DNA of 64,000 nt from Agitococcus sp. (GTDB lineage Bacteria; Pseudomonadota; Gammaproteobacteria; Pseudomonadales; Moraxellaceae). The stretch's first letter is position 1. Every line of letters begins with the position of its first letter. Shown here piece by piece: positions 1 to 9,640 of the stretch. A program made the position numbers and the translations under genes. The stretch is from positions 391,664 through 455,663 of the forward strand of contig JAUSLJ010000033.1 in assembly GCA_030646715.1 (NCBI GenBank). The letters are read 5' to 3'. Under the pieces are notes generated by a model. It had not been told where the DNA came from, did not search any database, and was given only the letters and a program-made list of their open reading frames with translations.

Positions 1-3000
1 TTCCTGCAATGTCGATGGTCAGTTATGCCGCAGGTTCACGTTATTTGAGTTTGATTGGTGGTGTACCGCTATCGTTTTATGATTGGTATTGCGATTTACC
101 GCCTTCTAGTCCACAAGTGTGGGGCGAGCAAACAGACGTTCCTGAATCAGCGGATTGGTATAACGCCACCTATTTAATGGTGTGGGGTTCTAACGTGCCG
201 CAAACACGGACACCCGATGCCCATTTCTATACCGAAGTGCGTTACAAAGGCACTAAAACGGTGGCAGTGTCGTCCGATTATGGCGAGATGGTGAAGTTTG
301 GTGATATTTGGTTAGCCCCCAAACAAGGTACAGATGCGGCGTTAGCGATGGCGATGGGTCATGTCATTCTCAACGAGTTTCATCTGAAAAGCCAGTCACA
401 ATATTTCAAAGATTACGTCAAACAATACACTGACTTCCCGATGTTGGTGATGTTGCAAAAACAAGGCGACTATTATGCGCCAGACCATTTTTTACGCGCC
501 TCGCACTTAGCCAATAACTTAGGCGAAGCCAATAATCCTGCATGGAAAACCCTGCAAGTCGATGATGTCAGCGGCAATATTGTTGCCCCGAATGGCACCA
601 TTGGCTTTCGTTGGGGTGAGCAAGGCGAAAAAGTCGGTCGCTGGAATTTAGAGCTAAAAGATGGTGGCAACTTAAATAAAGTGGATCCGCGTTTATCTTT
701 AGTTGATAGCCGTGATGATTTACTCGAAGTCGGTTTTAGCTACTTTGGCGGCGTTGATGCTAAAGATGTGTTAGTACGTCGTGTGCCTGTGAAAAAAGTC
801 ACTTTAGCCGATGGCTCAAGCTGTTATGTCACCACCGTTTTTGATTTAACACTGGCCAATTATGGCGTTGACCGTGGCTTAGGTGGCGGTAATGTCGCAT
901 CAAGTTATGACCAAGACATTCCGTACACACCTGCATGGCAAGAAAAACATACCGGGGTAAAAGCCGCTGATGTCATTATGGTGGCGCGTGAGTTTGCCGA
1001 AAATGCCGACAAAACGCATGGCAAGTCAATGGTGATTGTGGGCGCGGCCTTAAACCATTGGTATCACAACGACATGATTTATCGCGGCATTATCAATATG
1101 TTGATGATGTGTGGTTGTGTCGGTCAGTCGGGTGGCGGTTGGGCGCATTATGTCGGTCAAGAAAAACTACGGCCACAGTTTGGTTGGGCTCCATTAGCCT
1201 TTGCCACAGATTGGGTGAAACCACCCCGTCAAATGAACGGCACTTCGTTCTTTTATGCCCATACCAGCCAATGGCGACATGAAAAACTGCATATAGACGA
1301 AATTCTTGCGCCGACCGCTAACCGTGCCAAATACGGCAATATGTCGCTGATTGACTTAAACGCCAAATCAGAACGCATGGGCTGGTTGCCTTCTGCGCCA
1401 CAGTTAGAAACTAATCCGCTGGATATTCCGTTAATGGCGGAACAAGCAGGCCAAGACACCATCACGTATGCTGTTGAGCAAATCAAAGCAGGCAAAATCA
1501 AGTTTTCTTGCGATGACCCCGATAACCCCAATAACTTCCCGCGCAATATGTTTGTTTGGCGGTCGAATATTTTAGGTTCGTCAGGCAAAGGCCATGAGTA
1601 CTTCTTGAAGTATTTACTCGGCACGCAAAACGCGGTTTTTGGTGATGAAAAGCAAGCCATCAAACCGACTGATATTGTCTATCGTGAGGCCGCTGAAGGT
1701 AAATTGGACTTATTGGTGGTACTGGATTTCCGTATGTCCACCACCTGTTTGTATGGCGATATTGTCTTGCCAACGGCCACTTGGTACGAAAAAGACGACT
1801 TAAATACATCGGATATGCACCCGTTTATTCATCCTTTATCGGAAGCCGTGCAACCGTTATGGGAATCAAAAAGCGATTGGGAAATTTACAAAGCCATCGC
1901 CAAAAAATTCTCGGAGTTAGCGGGCGATTATTTGGGGACTCGTAAAGATTTAGTGCTGACCCCGTTAATGCACGATACCCCAGCCGAACTCGGCCAACCC
2001 CTAGAGCCTAAAGACTGGAAGCTCGGTGAATGTGAGCCAATACCGGGCAAAACCATGCCCAATATGACCGTCGTTGAGCGTAACTATGGTGATGTCTATA
2101 AAAAATTCACCTCCATCGGGCCACTACTCGACAAGCAAGGTAATGGCGGGAAAGGCATTAATTGGGATACCAAACACGAAGTCCGCGAAATTGGTGACTT
2201 GAATCGTTTAGTCACCGAAGAAGGCGTGTCTAAAGGTCGGCCAAAAATCGAAAGTGCGATTGATGCAGCAGAAATGATTTTAACCTTTGCCCCTGAAACC
2301 AATGGCCATGTCGCGGTGAAAGCATGGGAGGCTTTGGGCAAAATAACGGGCTTAGAGCATACCCATTTAGCGGTGGGTCGCGAGCATGACAAAATTCGTT
2401 TTCGTGATGTGCAAGCGCAACCACGGAAAATTATCTCCGCGCCCACTTGGTCGGGTTTAGAGTCCGAAGAAGTCAGCTATAACGCAGGTTATACCAACGT
2501 CCACGAGTTAATTCCTTGGCGTACCTTAACGGGTCGGCAGCAGTTTTATCAAGACCATCGCTGGATGTTAGATTTTGGCGAGCATTTGTGTGTTTATAAA
2601 CCTGCCATCGACACTAAAACCATCGCCCCCGTGATTGATAAATTGGGCAATGGCAACAAGCAACTGGTGTTGAACTGGATTACGCCGCATCAAAAATGGG
2701 GCATTCACTCCACCTATTCCGACAATTTACGGATGTTGACCTTGTCGCGTGGTGGCCCTCATGTCTGGATTTCGGAAGAAGAAGCGCAAGAAACAGGCAT
2801 TGTCGATAACGATTGGGTCGAAGTCTATAACGTCAACGGCACATTAACGGCGCGTGTAGTGGTATCGCAACGTGTGCCGCGTGGGATGTGTTTGATGTAT
2901 CACGCCCAAGAAAAAATTATCAACGTGCCGGGTGCAGAAACCTCAGGATTCCGTGGCGGTATTCATAACTCCGTGACACGGACAGTCACTAAACCGACCC

Positions 3001-3152
3001 ACATGATTGGCGGTTATGCCCAGTTAGCCTACGGCTTTAACTACTACGGCACTGTCGGTTCAAACCGTGATGAATACATCGTCTTAAGAAAAATGAACAA
3101 AGTGGATTGGTTAGAAGGGCCATTGGACGAGGAAGCTCATAAAAAATCCTAA
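1..3152 (+). CDS. narG: Respiratory nitrate reductase alpha subunit NarG (5' end outside window)
   Basis: Catalytic molybdopterin (bis-MGD) subunit of the membrane-bound nitrate reductase, which reduces nitrate to nitrite on the cytoplasmic side using quinol electrons passed on by NarI and NarH. The frame is open from the first bases (Pro-Ala precede the ATG at 9), so about the first 200 residues of this ~1,250-residue protein lie upstream. The missing part carries the N-terminal Fe-S motif. The visible start corresponds to the stretch just before the conserved SFYDWYCDLPP segment, which holds the Asp ligand of molybdenum. Other family blocks seen are WGSNVPQTRTPDAHF, NHWYHNDMIYRG, GCVGQSGGGWAHYVGQEKL, LGSSGKGHE, LPTATWYEKDD and the C-terminal GGYAQLAYGFNYYGTVGSNRDE. 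Essentially every block of the Escherichia protein is matched. narH follows after 120 bp. Confidence 0.97.
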   Translation, partial: PAMSMVSYAAGSRYLSLIGGVPLSFYDWYCDLPPSSPQVWGEQTDVPESADWYNATYLMVWGSNVPQTRTPDAHFYTEVRYKGTKTVAVSSDYGEMVKFGDIWLAPKQGTDAALAMAMGHVILNEFHLKSQSQYFKDYVKQYTDFPMLVMLQKQGDYYAPDHFLRASHLANNLGEANNPAWKTLQVDDVSGNIVAPNGTIGFRWGEQGEKVGRWNLELKDGGNLNKVDPRLSLVDSRDDLLEVGFSYFGGVDAKDVLVRRVPVKKVTLADGSSCYVTTVFDLTLANYGVDRGLGGGNVASSYDQDIPYTPAWQEKHTGVKAADVIMVAREFAENADKTHGKSMVIVGAALNHWYHNDMIYRGIINMLMMCGCVGQSGGGWAHYVGQEKLRPQFGWAPLAFATDWVKPPRQMNGTSFFYAHTSQWRHEKLHIDEILAPTANRAKYGNMSLIDLNAKSERMGWLPSAPQLETNPLDIPLMAEQAGQDTITYAVEQIKAGKIKFSCDDPDNPNNFPRNMFVWRSNILGSSGKGHEYFLKYLLGTQNAVFGDEKQAIKPTDIVYREAAEGKLDLLVVLDFRMSTTCLYGDIVLPTATWYEKDDLNTSDMHPFIHPLSEAVQPLWESKSDWEIYKAIAKKFSELAGDYLGTRKDLVLTPLMHDTPAELGQPLEPKDWKLGECEPIPGKTMPNMTVVERNYGDVYKKFTSIGPLLDKQGNGGKGINWDTKHEVREIGDLNRLVTEEGVSKGRPKIESAIDAAEMILTFAPETNGHVAVKAWEALGKITGLEHTHLAVGREHDKIRFRDVQAQPRKIISAPTWSGLESEEVSYNAGYTNVHELIPWRTLTGRQQFYQDHRWMLDFGEHLCVYKPAIDTKTIAPVIDKLGNGNKQLVLNWITPHQKWGIHSTYSDNLRMLTLSRGGPHVWISEEEAQETGIVDNDWVEVYNVNGTLTARVVVSQRVPRGMCLMYHAQEKIINVPGAETSGFRGGIHNSVTRTVTKPTHMIGGYAQLAYGFNYYGTVGSNRDEYIVLRKMNKVDWLEGPLDEEAHKKS

Positions 3153-3186
3153 TCCCGATGGCTTGCACATTGTACCGCAAGGTCGG

Positions 3187-3240
3187 TGAGCGGAGTCGAA
3201 CTGTAGCGGGCGTGACGTTCACGCCCTTGAGAGCTACAGC
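3187..3240. repeat. Palindromic element between narG and narH
   Basis: The narG-narH gap begins with a half copy of a dispersed repeat (GTGAGCGGAGTCGAAC). Two nested perfect stems follow: outer CTGTAGC/GCTACAG (3201-3207 with 3233-3239) and inner GGGCGTGA/TCACGCCC (3208-3215 with 3219-3226) around a three-base loop. The same two motifs recur at 27751-27796 and 26469-26529, so this is a small repeat inserted within the operon. As RNA it would fold into a strong hairpin without a following T-run, which suits transcript processing or stabilisation better than termination. Confidence 0.6.
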
Positions 3241-3272
3241 GTTCTAACCAAAAAATTGCATGAGGTTTTATT

Positions 3273-4814
3273 ATGAAAATTAGAGCGCAGATTGGCATGG
3301 TGCTAAATCTCGACAAATGTATTGGCTGTCATACTTGTTCAGTGACTTGTAAAAACGTCTGGACAAGTCGTGATGGTATGGAATACGCGTGGTTTAACAA
3401 CGTCGAAACTAAGCCAGGTATTGGCTACCCGAAAGAATGGGAAAATCAGGACAAATGGAATGGCGGTTGGGTACGCAAGGGCAACGGTAAAATTGTACCA
3501 AGACAAGGCGGCAAGCTAAAAATTCTCGCCAATATTTTTGCCAACCCGAACTTGCCCGAAATAGATGATTATTACGAGCCGTTTACTTTTGATTACGAGC
3601 ATCTGCAAAAAGCACCCTTATCAAAAACGCCGCCAACCGCCCGTCCCATTTCTGTCATTACGGGCAAGAAGATGGAAAAAATCGTCTGGGGGCCAAACTG
3701 GGAAGATGATTTAGGTGGCGAGTTTTCTTCGCGTAGCCGTGATAAATGTTTTGATGATATTCAAAAAGAGATTTATTCGACCTTTGAAAATACCTTCATG
3801 ATGTATTTGCCGCGCTTATGTGAGCATTGCTTAAATCCAACGTGTGTGGCGAGTTGTCCTTCAGGTTCAATTTACAAAAGGGAAGAGGATGGCATTGTCT
3901 TGGTTGACCAAGATAAATGTCGCGGCTGGCGTATGTGTGTGTCGGGTTGCCCGTACAAAAAGATTTATTACAACTGGAGCAGCGGGAAAGCCGAAAAATG
4001 CACCTTCTGTTATCCGCGCATTGAAGCAGGGCAGCCAACGGTTTGTTCGGAAACTTGTGTCGGTCGGATTCGTTATTTAGGCGTCTTGCTGTACGACGCA
4101 GATTTAATTGAACACGCGGCTTCCACTGCCAACGAGCAGGACTTATACGAAGAACAATTAAAAATGTTCTTAGACCCGCATGATCCAGAAGTGATTGCTG
4201 AAGCGCGTCGGCAAGGCATTCCTGAAAACTGGTTAGAGTCGGCAAAAAAATCACCTGTTTATAAAATGGCGGTTGATTGGAAAGTGGCTTTTCCTCTACA
4301 TCCTGAATATCGCACCTTGCCGATGGTTTGGTACATCCCACCATTATCACCGATTCAAAATGCCGCTGAACGCGGTGAAATGGGGATGAATGGCATTATT
4401 CCTGATGTCAAATCGTTGCGTATTCCTGTCAAGTATTTAGCCAATTTGTTGACCGCAGGCAAAGAGCAACCCATCACCCATGCTTTAGAGCGGATGCTGG
4501 CGATGCGTGCCTATATGCGCGGCAAACACGTCGATAAAGTTGAAAATTTTGGCGTGTTACGTCATGTCGGCCTGACTAAAGCTTTGGTCGAAGATATGTA
4601 TCACATCATGGCCATTGCCAACTACGAAGACCGTTTTGTTGTGCCCAGTTCGCATAAAGAAATGGTCGAAGACAGCTTTAACGAAAAAGGCAGTTGTGGT
4701 TTCACCTTTGGTAACGGCTGTTCGGGTGGCGTGTCTGGTGGTTCATTGTTTGGCAAAAAACCTGAAGGTTCGGTGGTTTTTGTCGAAATGCCTAAATCAC
4801 GCGCACCGCGCTAG
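3273..4814 (+). CDS. narH: Nitrate reductase beta (iron-sulfur) subunit NarH
   Basis: Electron-transfer subunit of NarGHI that carries electrons from the NarI hemes to NarG on the inner face of the cytoplasmic membrane. At 513 aa it is essentially the family length. Four Cys groups are visible: C16-x2-C19-x2-C22-x3-C26, C183-x2-C186-x4-C191-x3-C195, C216-x2-W219-x2-C222-x3-C226, and a fourth set in CTFCYPRIEAGQPTVCSETC. Trp in place of the second Cys of the third group is the hallmark of the 3Fe-4S centre of NarH. The start ATG follows a GAGG-like ribosome site, and narJ begins 10 bp after the stop. Confidence 0.97.
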   Translation: MKIRAQIGMVLNLDKCIGCHTCSVTCKNVWTSRDGMEYAWFNNVETKPGIGYPKEWENQDKWNGGWVRKGNGKIVPRQGGKLKILANIFANPNLPEIDDYYEPFTFDYEHLQKAPLSKTPPTARPISVITGKKMEKIVWGPNWEDDLGGEFSSRSRDKCFDDIQKEIYSTFENTFMMYLPRLCEHCLNPTCVASCPSGSIYKREEDGIVLVDQDKCRGWRMCVSGCPYKKIYYNWSSGKAEKCTFCYPRIEAGQPTVCSETCVGRIRYLGVLLYDADLIEHAASTANEQDLYEEQLKMFLDPHDPEVIAEARRQGIPENWLESAKKSPVYKMAVDWKVAFPLHPEYRTLPMVWYIPPLSPIQNAAERGEMGMNGIIPDVKSLRIPVKYLANLLTAGKEQPITHALERMLAMRAYMRGKHVDKVENFGVLRHVGLTKALVEDMYHIMAIANYEDRFVVPSSHKEMVEDSFNEKGSCGFTFGNGCSGGVSGGSLFGKKPEGSVVFVEMPKSRAPR

Positions 4815-4824
4815 GAGCAACACC

Positions 4825-5490
4825 ATGAACATGACCAACAAGAGCAAGCTATTTAATGTGTATTCGTGTTTGCTGACCTATCCCGATGATGAGTTATTAG
4901 CGGCATTACCCGCAATAACCACCACCCTAGAGGCAGCAGACGCGCTTGCAACCGTTCAGCCGTTAGTAGACTTATTACAGTCGAATGACCTGATTAGTTT
5001 GCAAGAAAACTATGTTGCCACTTTTGACCGTACGCCCTCGCACTCGTTACACATCTTTGAACATGTGCATGGTGAGTCGCGTGATCGAGGCCAAGCGATG
5101 GTCGATTTAGTCGATGAATATCGCAATGCAGGATTTGATGTCGTTGATAGCGAACTGCCCGATTATGTACCGTTGTTTTTAGAGTTTTTAAGCCTCTTAG
5201 ACAGCGAAAAAGCCTTAGCGTTGCTTGACGATGCTGTTCACGTCTTGGCGCATATTGGCAAAAACTTAGAGCGCAACGAAAGCCCCTATCAAGGAATATT
5301 TACCGCCTTAGAAGCTTTAGCGCGTGTTGAAGCGGGGGCGATGAAGTTTGAAGCGCCACGCGATATGGACGAGGCAATGGTGATGTTTGGCACGACGGCC
5401 GACGGTTGCGAACCGTTACTAAATAAAAAGCCACAAGCGGCACAAGCCGTCAAATTTTACACTCAACCTGTGGTTAAAGGTGCGTGTTAG
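4825..5490 (+). CDS. narJ: Nitrate reductase molybdenum cofactor assembly chaperone NarJ
   Basis: Cytoplasmic dedicated chaperone that holds apo-NarGH until molybdenum cofactor is inserted and the complex docks on NarI; it is not part of the final enzyme. The 221-aa product has the family block FEHVHGESRDRGQAMVDL and an all-helical profile. The ATG at 4825 is chosen because AGGAG lies just before it and it clears the narH stop; the frame is open further upstream but only inside narH. An alternative start is the Met at 4831. narI starts 11 bp after the stop. Confidence 0.95.
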   Translation: MNMTNKSKLFNVYSCLLTYPDDELLAALPAITTTLEAADALATVQPLVDLLQSNDLISLQENYVATFDRTPSHSLHIFEHVHGESRDRGQAMVDLVDEYRNAGFDVVDSELPDYVPLFLEFLSLLDSEKALALLDDAVHVLAHIGKNLERNESPYQGIFTALEALARVEAGAMKFEAPRDMDEAMVMFGTTADGCEPLLNKKPQAAQAVKFYTQPVVKGAC

Positions 5491-5501
5491 GAGCTAGGGC
5501 A

Positions 5502-6188
5502 ATGAATGAATATCTCAATCACTTCTTTTTTGGCATTTATCCGTATATTGCCATGTCGGTCTTTTTGCTTGGCTCGTTAGCACGCTTTGAACGCGAGCAA
5601 TACACATGGAAAAGTGACTCAAGCCAATTACTGAAGCGTGGGCAATTGCGTTGGGGCAGTAACCTGTTTCACTTGGGTATTATCGCCTTGTTTTTTACCC
5701 ATTTAGTCGGTTTGCTAACGCCATTGGCAGTGTTTCATGCCTTTGGTATTACCGTGCAAATGAAACAAATGATGGCCATTGTCGGTGGTTTAAGTTTAGG
5801 TTTGGTGTGTTTGGGCGGTTTGTTAATTTTGATTCATCGTCGTGCGACTGAACCACGTATTCGCGCCAATACTAAATGGACAGACTGGCTAACCGTATTG
5901 TGGATTTTACTGACCTTGTTGTTGGGTTTGGCGACTATTCCTGTGTCTATGCAGCATAGCGATGGTCATACCATGTTGGCATTAATGGATTGGGCAAAAC
6001 ATTTGGTCACGCTGCAAAGCGATGCACCGCTGTATATGTTGGCCGTGCCTGCCATTTATAAATTACACATGGTGGTGGGGATGACACTGTTTATCATCTT
6101 CCCGTTTACCCGTTTGGTTCATGCGTTTAGTGGTTTTGCGGCGGTGGGTTATGTCACTCGCTCATGGCAATTAGTGCGGAGAAAATAA
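5502..6188 (+). CDS. narI: Nitrate reductase gamma subunit, cytochrome b NarI
   Basis: Integral-membrane diheme cytochrome b that oxidises quinol at the periplasmic side and anchors NarGH. The 228-aa protein begins MNEYLNHFFFGIYPYIAM, matching the family start, and has five hydrophobic helices. All four axial heme histidines are recognisable: NLFHLG and FTHLVGLL in the first half, YKLHMVVGM and TRLVHAF in the second. ATG 5502 is preferred over the in-frame start at 5484 because TAGGAG, which overlaps the narJ stop, is correctly spaced from it. Only 2 bp separate its stop from the next gene. Confidence 0.96.
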   Translation: MNEYLNHFFFGIYPYIAMSVFLLGSLARFEREQYTWKSDSSQLLKRGQLRWGSNLFHLGIIALFFTHLVGLLTPLAVFHAFGITVQMKQMMAIVGGLSLGLVCLGGLLILIHRRATEPRIRANTKWTDWLTVLWILLTLLLGLATIPVSMQHSDGHTMLALMDWAKHLVTLQSDAPLYMLAVPAIYKLHMVVGMTLFIIFPFTRLVHAFSGFAAVGYVTRSWQLVRRK

Positions 6189-6190
6189 TC

Positions 6191-6943
6191 ATGGCGATTA
6201 CTGTCAATGGCATCGAAATCACCGATGCCGCAATTGAAGAAGAAATTGGCTATCATCAAGCCGCAGCGCATCCCACCCAGTCAGCGGTGCAAGAGTTAAT
6301 TTTGCAAACCCTGTTGCAGCAAGAAGTGATTGCGAAGGGTTTGCAAGTGGATATGGACAACGAAGTGTCATTATTGGATGCGTTGTTAGCCAGTGAGGCG
6401 AACTTACCCGTTGTTGATGACGCCAGTTGTCGGCAATGGTTTAGCCAACACCGCGAGCAATATCGCACTCCTGATTTAGTCGCTGCCAGTCATATTTTAT
6501 TTCAAGTGACGGAGTCGGTTAATTTAGAGTTGTTACGCGCCAAAGCGGAAAGTGTGTTAACCGAAATTCGCCAAGACCCTAAACGTTTTGGTGAATGTGC
6601 GGCCTTATATTCTAATTGTCCATCGGCAGCTGTTGGCGGTAGTTTAGGGCAGTTACAACGGGGCGAAACAGTGCCTGAGTTCGAGAAGATTATTTTTCGA
6701 TTACCGCCGTCTGAAGTTTGCCCGTACTTAGTGGAAACGCGCTTTGGTTTGCATATTATTCGTGTCGATCAACGTGTAGATGGCGAGTTATTACCCTATG
6801 ATGCCGTGCGTCAGCATATCGCCACCTTTTTAACCGAAGCCAGTTTAGCGCGTGCTCAACATCAATATTTACAATTATTGGTCGGCAAAGCCGATATTCA
6901 AGGCTTTGATATGGTTGGTGAAACCAGTCCTTTGGTTCAGTAG
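6191..6943 (+). CDS. Parvulin-type peptidyl-prolyl isomerase (PpiC/NifM-like) of the nar operon
   Basis: Predicted peptidyl-prolyl cis-trans isomerase that assists protein folding. The 250-aa product has an N-terminal helical segment (about 1-100) and a rotamase core (about 101-205) with AASHILFQV, the GGSLGQLQRGETVPEFE block and FGLHIIRVD. It has no signal peptide, so it should act in the cytoplasm, unlike SurA or PpiD. Genes of this kind are known next to narGHJI in Pseudomonas-type nar operons, which suggests a role in maturing the reductase. ATG 6191 follows GGAGA, 2 bp after the narI stop. Confidence 0.88.
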   Translation: MAITVNGIEITDAAIEEEIGYHQAAAHPTQSAVQELILQTLLQQEVIAKGLQVDMDNEVSLLDALLASEANLPVVDDASCRQWFSQHREQYRTPDLVAASHILFQVTESVNLELLRAKAESVLTEIRQDPKRFGECAALYSNCPSAAVGGSLGQLQRGETVPEFEKIIFRLPPSEVCPYLVETRFGLHIIRVDQRVDGELLPYDAVRQHIATFLTEASLARAQHQYLQLLVGKADIQGFDMVGETSPLVQ

Positions 6944-6960
6944 TAGCACGGAGAGCCTAA

Positions 6961-7641
6961 ATGCAAGACATCGAACGTTTTCTTTTAGGCTTTCGCCAAT
7001 TTCAGCAACGGCTATTTGGTATTGAACATGACCGATTTGCCGACATCAAACAAGGTCAACACCCACAAACTTTAGTCGTCGCCTGTTCGGACTCGCGTGT
7101 TGATCCTGCGATTTTAACCGAAAGTCATTTGGGCGATATGTTCGTCGTGCGTAATGTCGCCAACCTAGTACCGCCGTGTGAACAAAGCGAGGCAAATCAA
7201 GGTGTCAGTGCCGCTATTCAATTTGGCGTGTGTCAGTTGCAAGTGAAACAAATTATTGTCTTAGGCCACGCGCATTGTGGCGGTATCAACGCCTTAATGC
7301 ACGGACGTGGTGAGCAAGTGGCGGCTGATGATTATTTAGGTAAATGGGTACGCATTGCCGAGCCAGCAAGAGTCCAAGTCAAACAAGCCTTGTCTCATAA
7401 AACCATCGAAGAAAAATGCAAAGCCTGTGAAATGGCGGCTATTTTAGTGTCCTTGGATAACTTAATGAGTTTTCCTTTTATTGCTGAACGTGTGGCCGCA
7501 AAAACACTGACGCTTTATGGTTGGTATTTTGATATAGATGCAGGCTCGTTAACAGGTTATGACCCGCAATCAGGTTCGTTTCGTTCACTAGTAGCGTCCT
7601 TAGATAAAAAAGCGGTCACAGGCCATGATTTGACGTGGTAG
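6961..7641 (+). CDS. Beta-class carbonic anhydrase
   Basis: Zinc enzyme interconverting CO2 and bicarbonate in the cytoplasm. The 226-aa protein shows the class signature: CSDSR with Cys42 and the Asp44/Arg46 dyad, then HAHCGG with His103 and Cys106 completing the zinc site. Further family blocks are VVRNVANLV and the C-terminal GWYFDIDAGSLTGYDP. It sits 17 bp after the PPIase gene behind CGGAGAG and 35 bp before narX, so it is probably read with the nar genes. Why a carbonic anhydrase belongs in a nitrate respiration unit is not evident; supplying bicarbonate during anaerobic growth is one possibility. Confidence 0.93.
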   Translation: MQDIERFLLGFRQFQQRLFGIEHDRFADIKQGQHPQTLVVACSDSRVDPAILTESHLGDMFVVRNVANLVPPCEQSEANQGVSAAIQFGVCQLQVKQIIVLGHAHCGGINALMHGRGEQVAADDYLGKWVRIAEPARVQVKQALSHKTIEEKCKACEMAAILVSLDNLMSFPFIAERVAAKTLTLYGWYFDIDAGSLTGYDPQSGSFRSLVASLDKKAVTGHDLTW

Positions 7642-7676
7642 TTTGGTAAATGCTCGAAATAAAAAGATAAGCCATT

Positions 7677-9629
7677 ATGTATAAAGCCTTTATTCATCCA
7701 CTCGGAACACGCTCTTTAGCGTTTCGCTTAAACGCGATTGTCATTGTTTCGATGTTTATTGCCTTGTCGTCGATTGGGGTTACCTTGTTTTTGTCGTGGC
7801 AGTTAGAGGGTAGTGCCGCCGCCATTAACGATGCAGGCAGTTTGCGGATGCGTACCTATCATCTCGGTTTATTAGTTGAAGAGCATTTACAACAGCGGCA
7901 GCCATTATCAACGGTCAAACAAGAAATTACTTTAATAGACAGTACCTTAACGGACTTGCAACGTGGCGACCCATCACGACCCTTGGCTTTGCCGCGTACG
8001 ATTCCTGTTGCTGAACAATTGGTCGTCGTTAATCAACAATGGCAACAGAGTTTACGGCCAGCAATGGAACAGTTATTGGCTGCTTCATCACCCCAACAAA
8101 GCATTTTGTGGCAGCAAACACGCCCATTATTAGATGCTTATGTCGCGCAGATTCAACAGTTAGTCACTTTGATCGAAGCAAATAACGCCAGTAATACCTT
8201 AACGCTCCGATTTTTGCAGATGTTGCTGATTTTTATGGCATTAGTGGGCACGATAGCCTTTGTCTATAGCTTGTTTTTAATGATTATTCGGCCTTTGTTA
8301 CGACTTAACGAAGGCATGGCGCGTATGAGTGCTAAAGATTTTAGCGTGAAACTGGCGATAGAAAGTCAGGATGAGTTTGGCGAGTTAGCCAACGGTTTTA
8401 ATAGTATGGCCGAAGAACTCAAGGACTTATATACCACTTTAGAGCAACGGGTCGCCGATAAAACCGAAAAGCTCGCCCAGCAAAATCACGAATTGGGTTT
8501 GCTGTATGAGAACTCGGCGATGTTGCAAGAAACCAACGAAGATATTGAAGGTTTGTGTCGTGGCTTTTTGGAACGGGTGATGCGTTTTTTTCAGGCTGAT
8601 GGCGGCTCGGTACGCATTCGTGGTGATGCCAATCGCCGTGTGTTTATGGTGGTTCATGCGGGTATTTCACAAAAGCTGATTGCAACAGAATCTGTTTTAG
8701 ACAGCGAGATGGGATTTTGTGGTGAAGTTTTGTGCGATAAAACCGCCATTTCCGAAACCGTTGAGACAATCGAAGTGCAACATCCTGAATGCGGCCAGTG
8801 TGGTGAAGATGGCTTTAAAGTGGTGTCCGCATTTCAAATCAAAGCGCATGGCAAAGTATTAGGCTTTTTTAATCTGCAATTTCGCCAAGAGCGGATTTTT
8901 ACCAGCAGTGAAAAACGGCTCATTGATACCTTAGGTCAGCATTTAGGCGTAGCGATAGAAGCCCAAGACATTAAAAATCGTGAACGCGAAATGGCGATTT
9001 TTCAAGAGCGTAATCTTGTCGCTCAAGGTTTACATGACAGCATTGCTCAAGGTCTCAATTTCTTAAATCTACAAGTACAAATGATGGAAGATTCGTTGGC
9101 ACGACAAGATATAGAGCAGGTACATGACATCGTGCCGTTATTACGTGCAGGCGTGCAAGAAAGTTATGAGGACGTACGCGAATTATTAAATAACTTTAGG
9201 GTTAAATTGGGTGGTTTAGACTTAGCGGAAGCCCTAAAAATGACCATCGAAAAGTTTCAACGACAAACGCAAATACCCGTGCATTTTGTGCAGCAAGGCC
9301 AAGGACATTTACGTTCGGCCGAGCAACAATTGCAAATCGTCTTTATTTTACAAGAAGCGCTATCGAATATCCGTAAACACGCCCATGCTCATCAAGTGAC
9401 TGTCACTTTTAGCAATGACCACGACTTAGCTCTAACGATTGCCGACGATGGTATTGGCTTTGACTTAAACCAAGTCGCCAGCGAAAAAGAAGGGCACATC
9501 GGCTTAAACATCATGCGAGAACGCGCAGCACGTTTAGGCGGCTTATTAACCTTCGATGCGCAACAAGGTAAAGGCACACGCCTTAAACTAACCATTGCCA
9601 ATATCTCACCGATAACGACATTAGCTTAG
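7677..9629 (+). CDS. narX: Nitrate/nitrite sensor histidine kinase NarX
   Basis: Membrane sensor kinase that detects nitrate in the periplasm and phosphorylates NarL. In order over 650 aa: TM1 (about 19-41), a periplasmic four-helix sensor with the P-box NDAGSLRMRTYHL (about 51-63), TM2 (about 178-200), HAMP and coiled coil (to about 265), a GAF-like region with several Cys (GFCGEVLCDK, PECGQCGEDG), HisKA_3 dimerisation helix with the phosphoacceptor His453 in GLHDSIAQ, and a HATPase domain (NIRKHAHAH, ADDGIGFD, GLNIMRERA). Signal input and partner are inferred from family knowledge and the adjacent narL. It lies downstream of narGHJI on the same strand. Confidence 0.94.
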   Translation: MYKAFIHPLGTRSLAFRLNAIVIVSMFIALSSIGVTLFLSWQLEGSAAAINDAGSLRMRTYHLGLLVEEHLQQRQPLSTVKQEITLIDSTLTDLQRGDPSRPLALPRTIPVAEQLVVVNQQWQQSLRPAMEQLLAASSPQQSILWQQTRPLLDAYVAQIQQLVTLIEANNASNTLTLRFLQMLLIFMALVGTIAFVYSLFLMIIRPLLRLNEGMARMSAKDFSVKLAIESQDEFGELANGFNSMAEELKDLYTTLEQRVADKTEKLAQQNHELGLLYENSAMLQETNEDIEGLCRGFLERVMRFFQADGGSVRIRGDANRRVFMVVHAGISQKLIATESVLDSEMGFCGEVLCDKTAISETVETIEVQHPECGQCGEDGFKVVSAFQIKAHGKVLGFFNLQFRQERIFTSSEKRLIDTLGQHLGVAIEAQDIKNREREMAIFQERNLVAQGLHDSIAQGLNFLNLQVQMMEDSLARQDIEQVHDIVPLLRAGVQESYEDVRELLNNFRVKLGGLDLAEALKMTIEKFQRQTQIPVHFVQQGQGHLRSAEQQLQIVFILQEALSNIRKHAHAHQVTVTFSNDHDLALTIADDGIGFDLNQVASEKEGHIGLNIMRERAARLGGLLTFDAQQGKGTRLKLTIANISPITTLA

Positions 9630-9640
9630 AGGAAAAAAGT

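Noticed and set aside
1253..1663. 136-codon minus-strand frame opposite narG
   Set aside because: Antisense shadow of a strongly conserved coding region.
3796..4350. 184-codon minus-strand frame opposite narH
   Set aside because: It lies fully within a well-conserved gene, with no family resemblance and no plausible start context.
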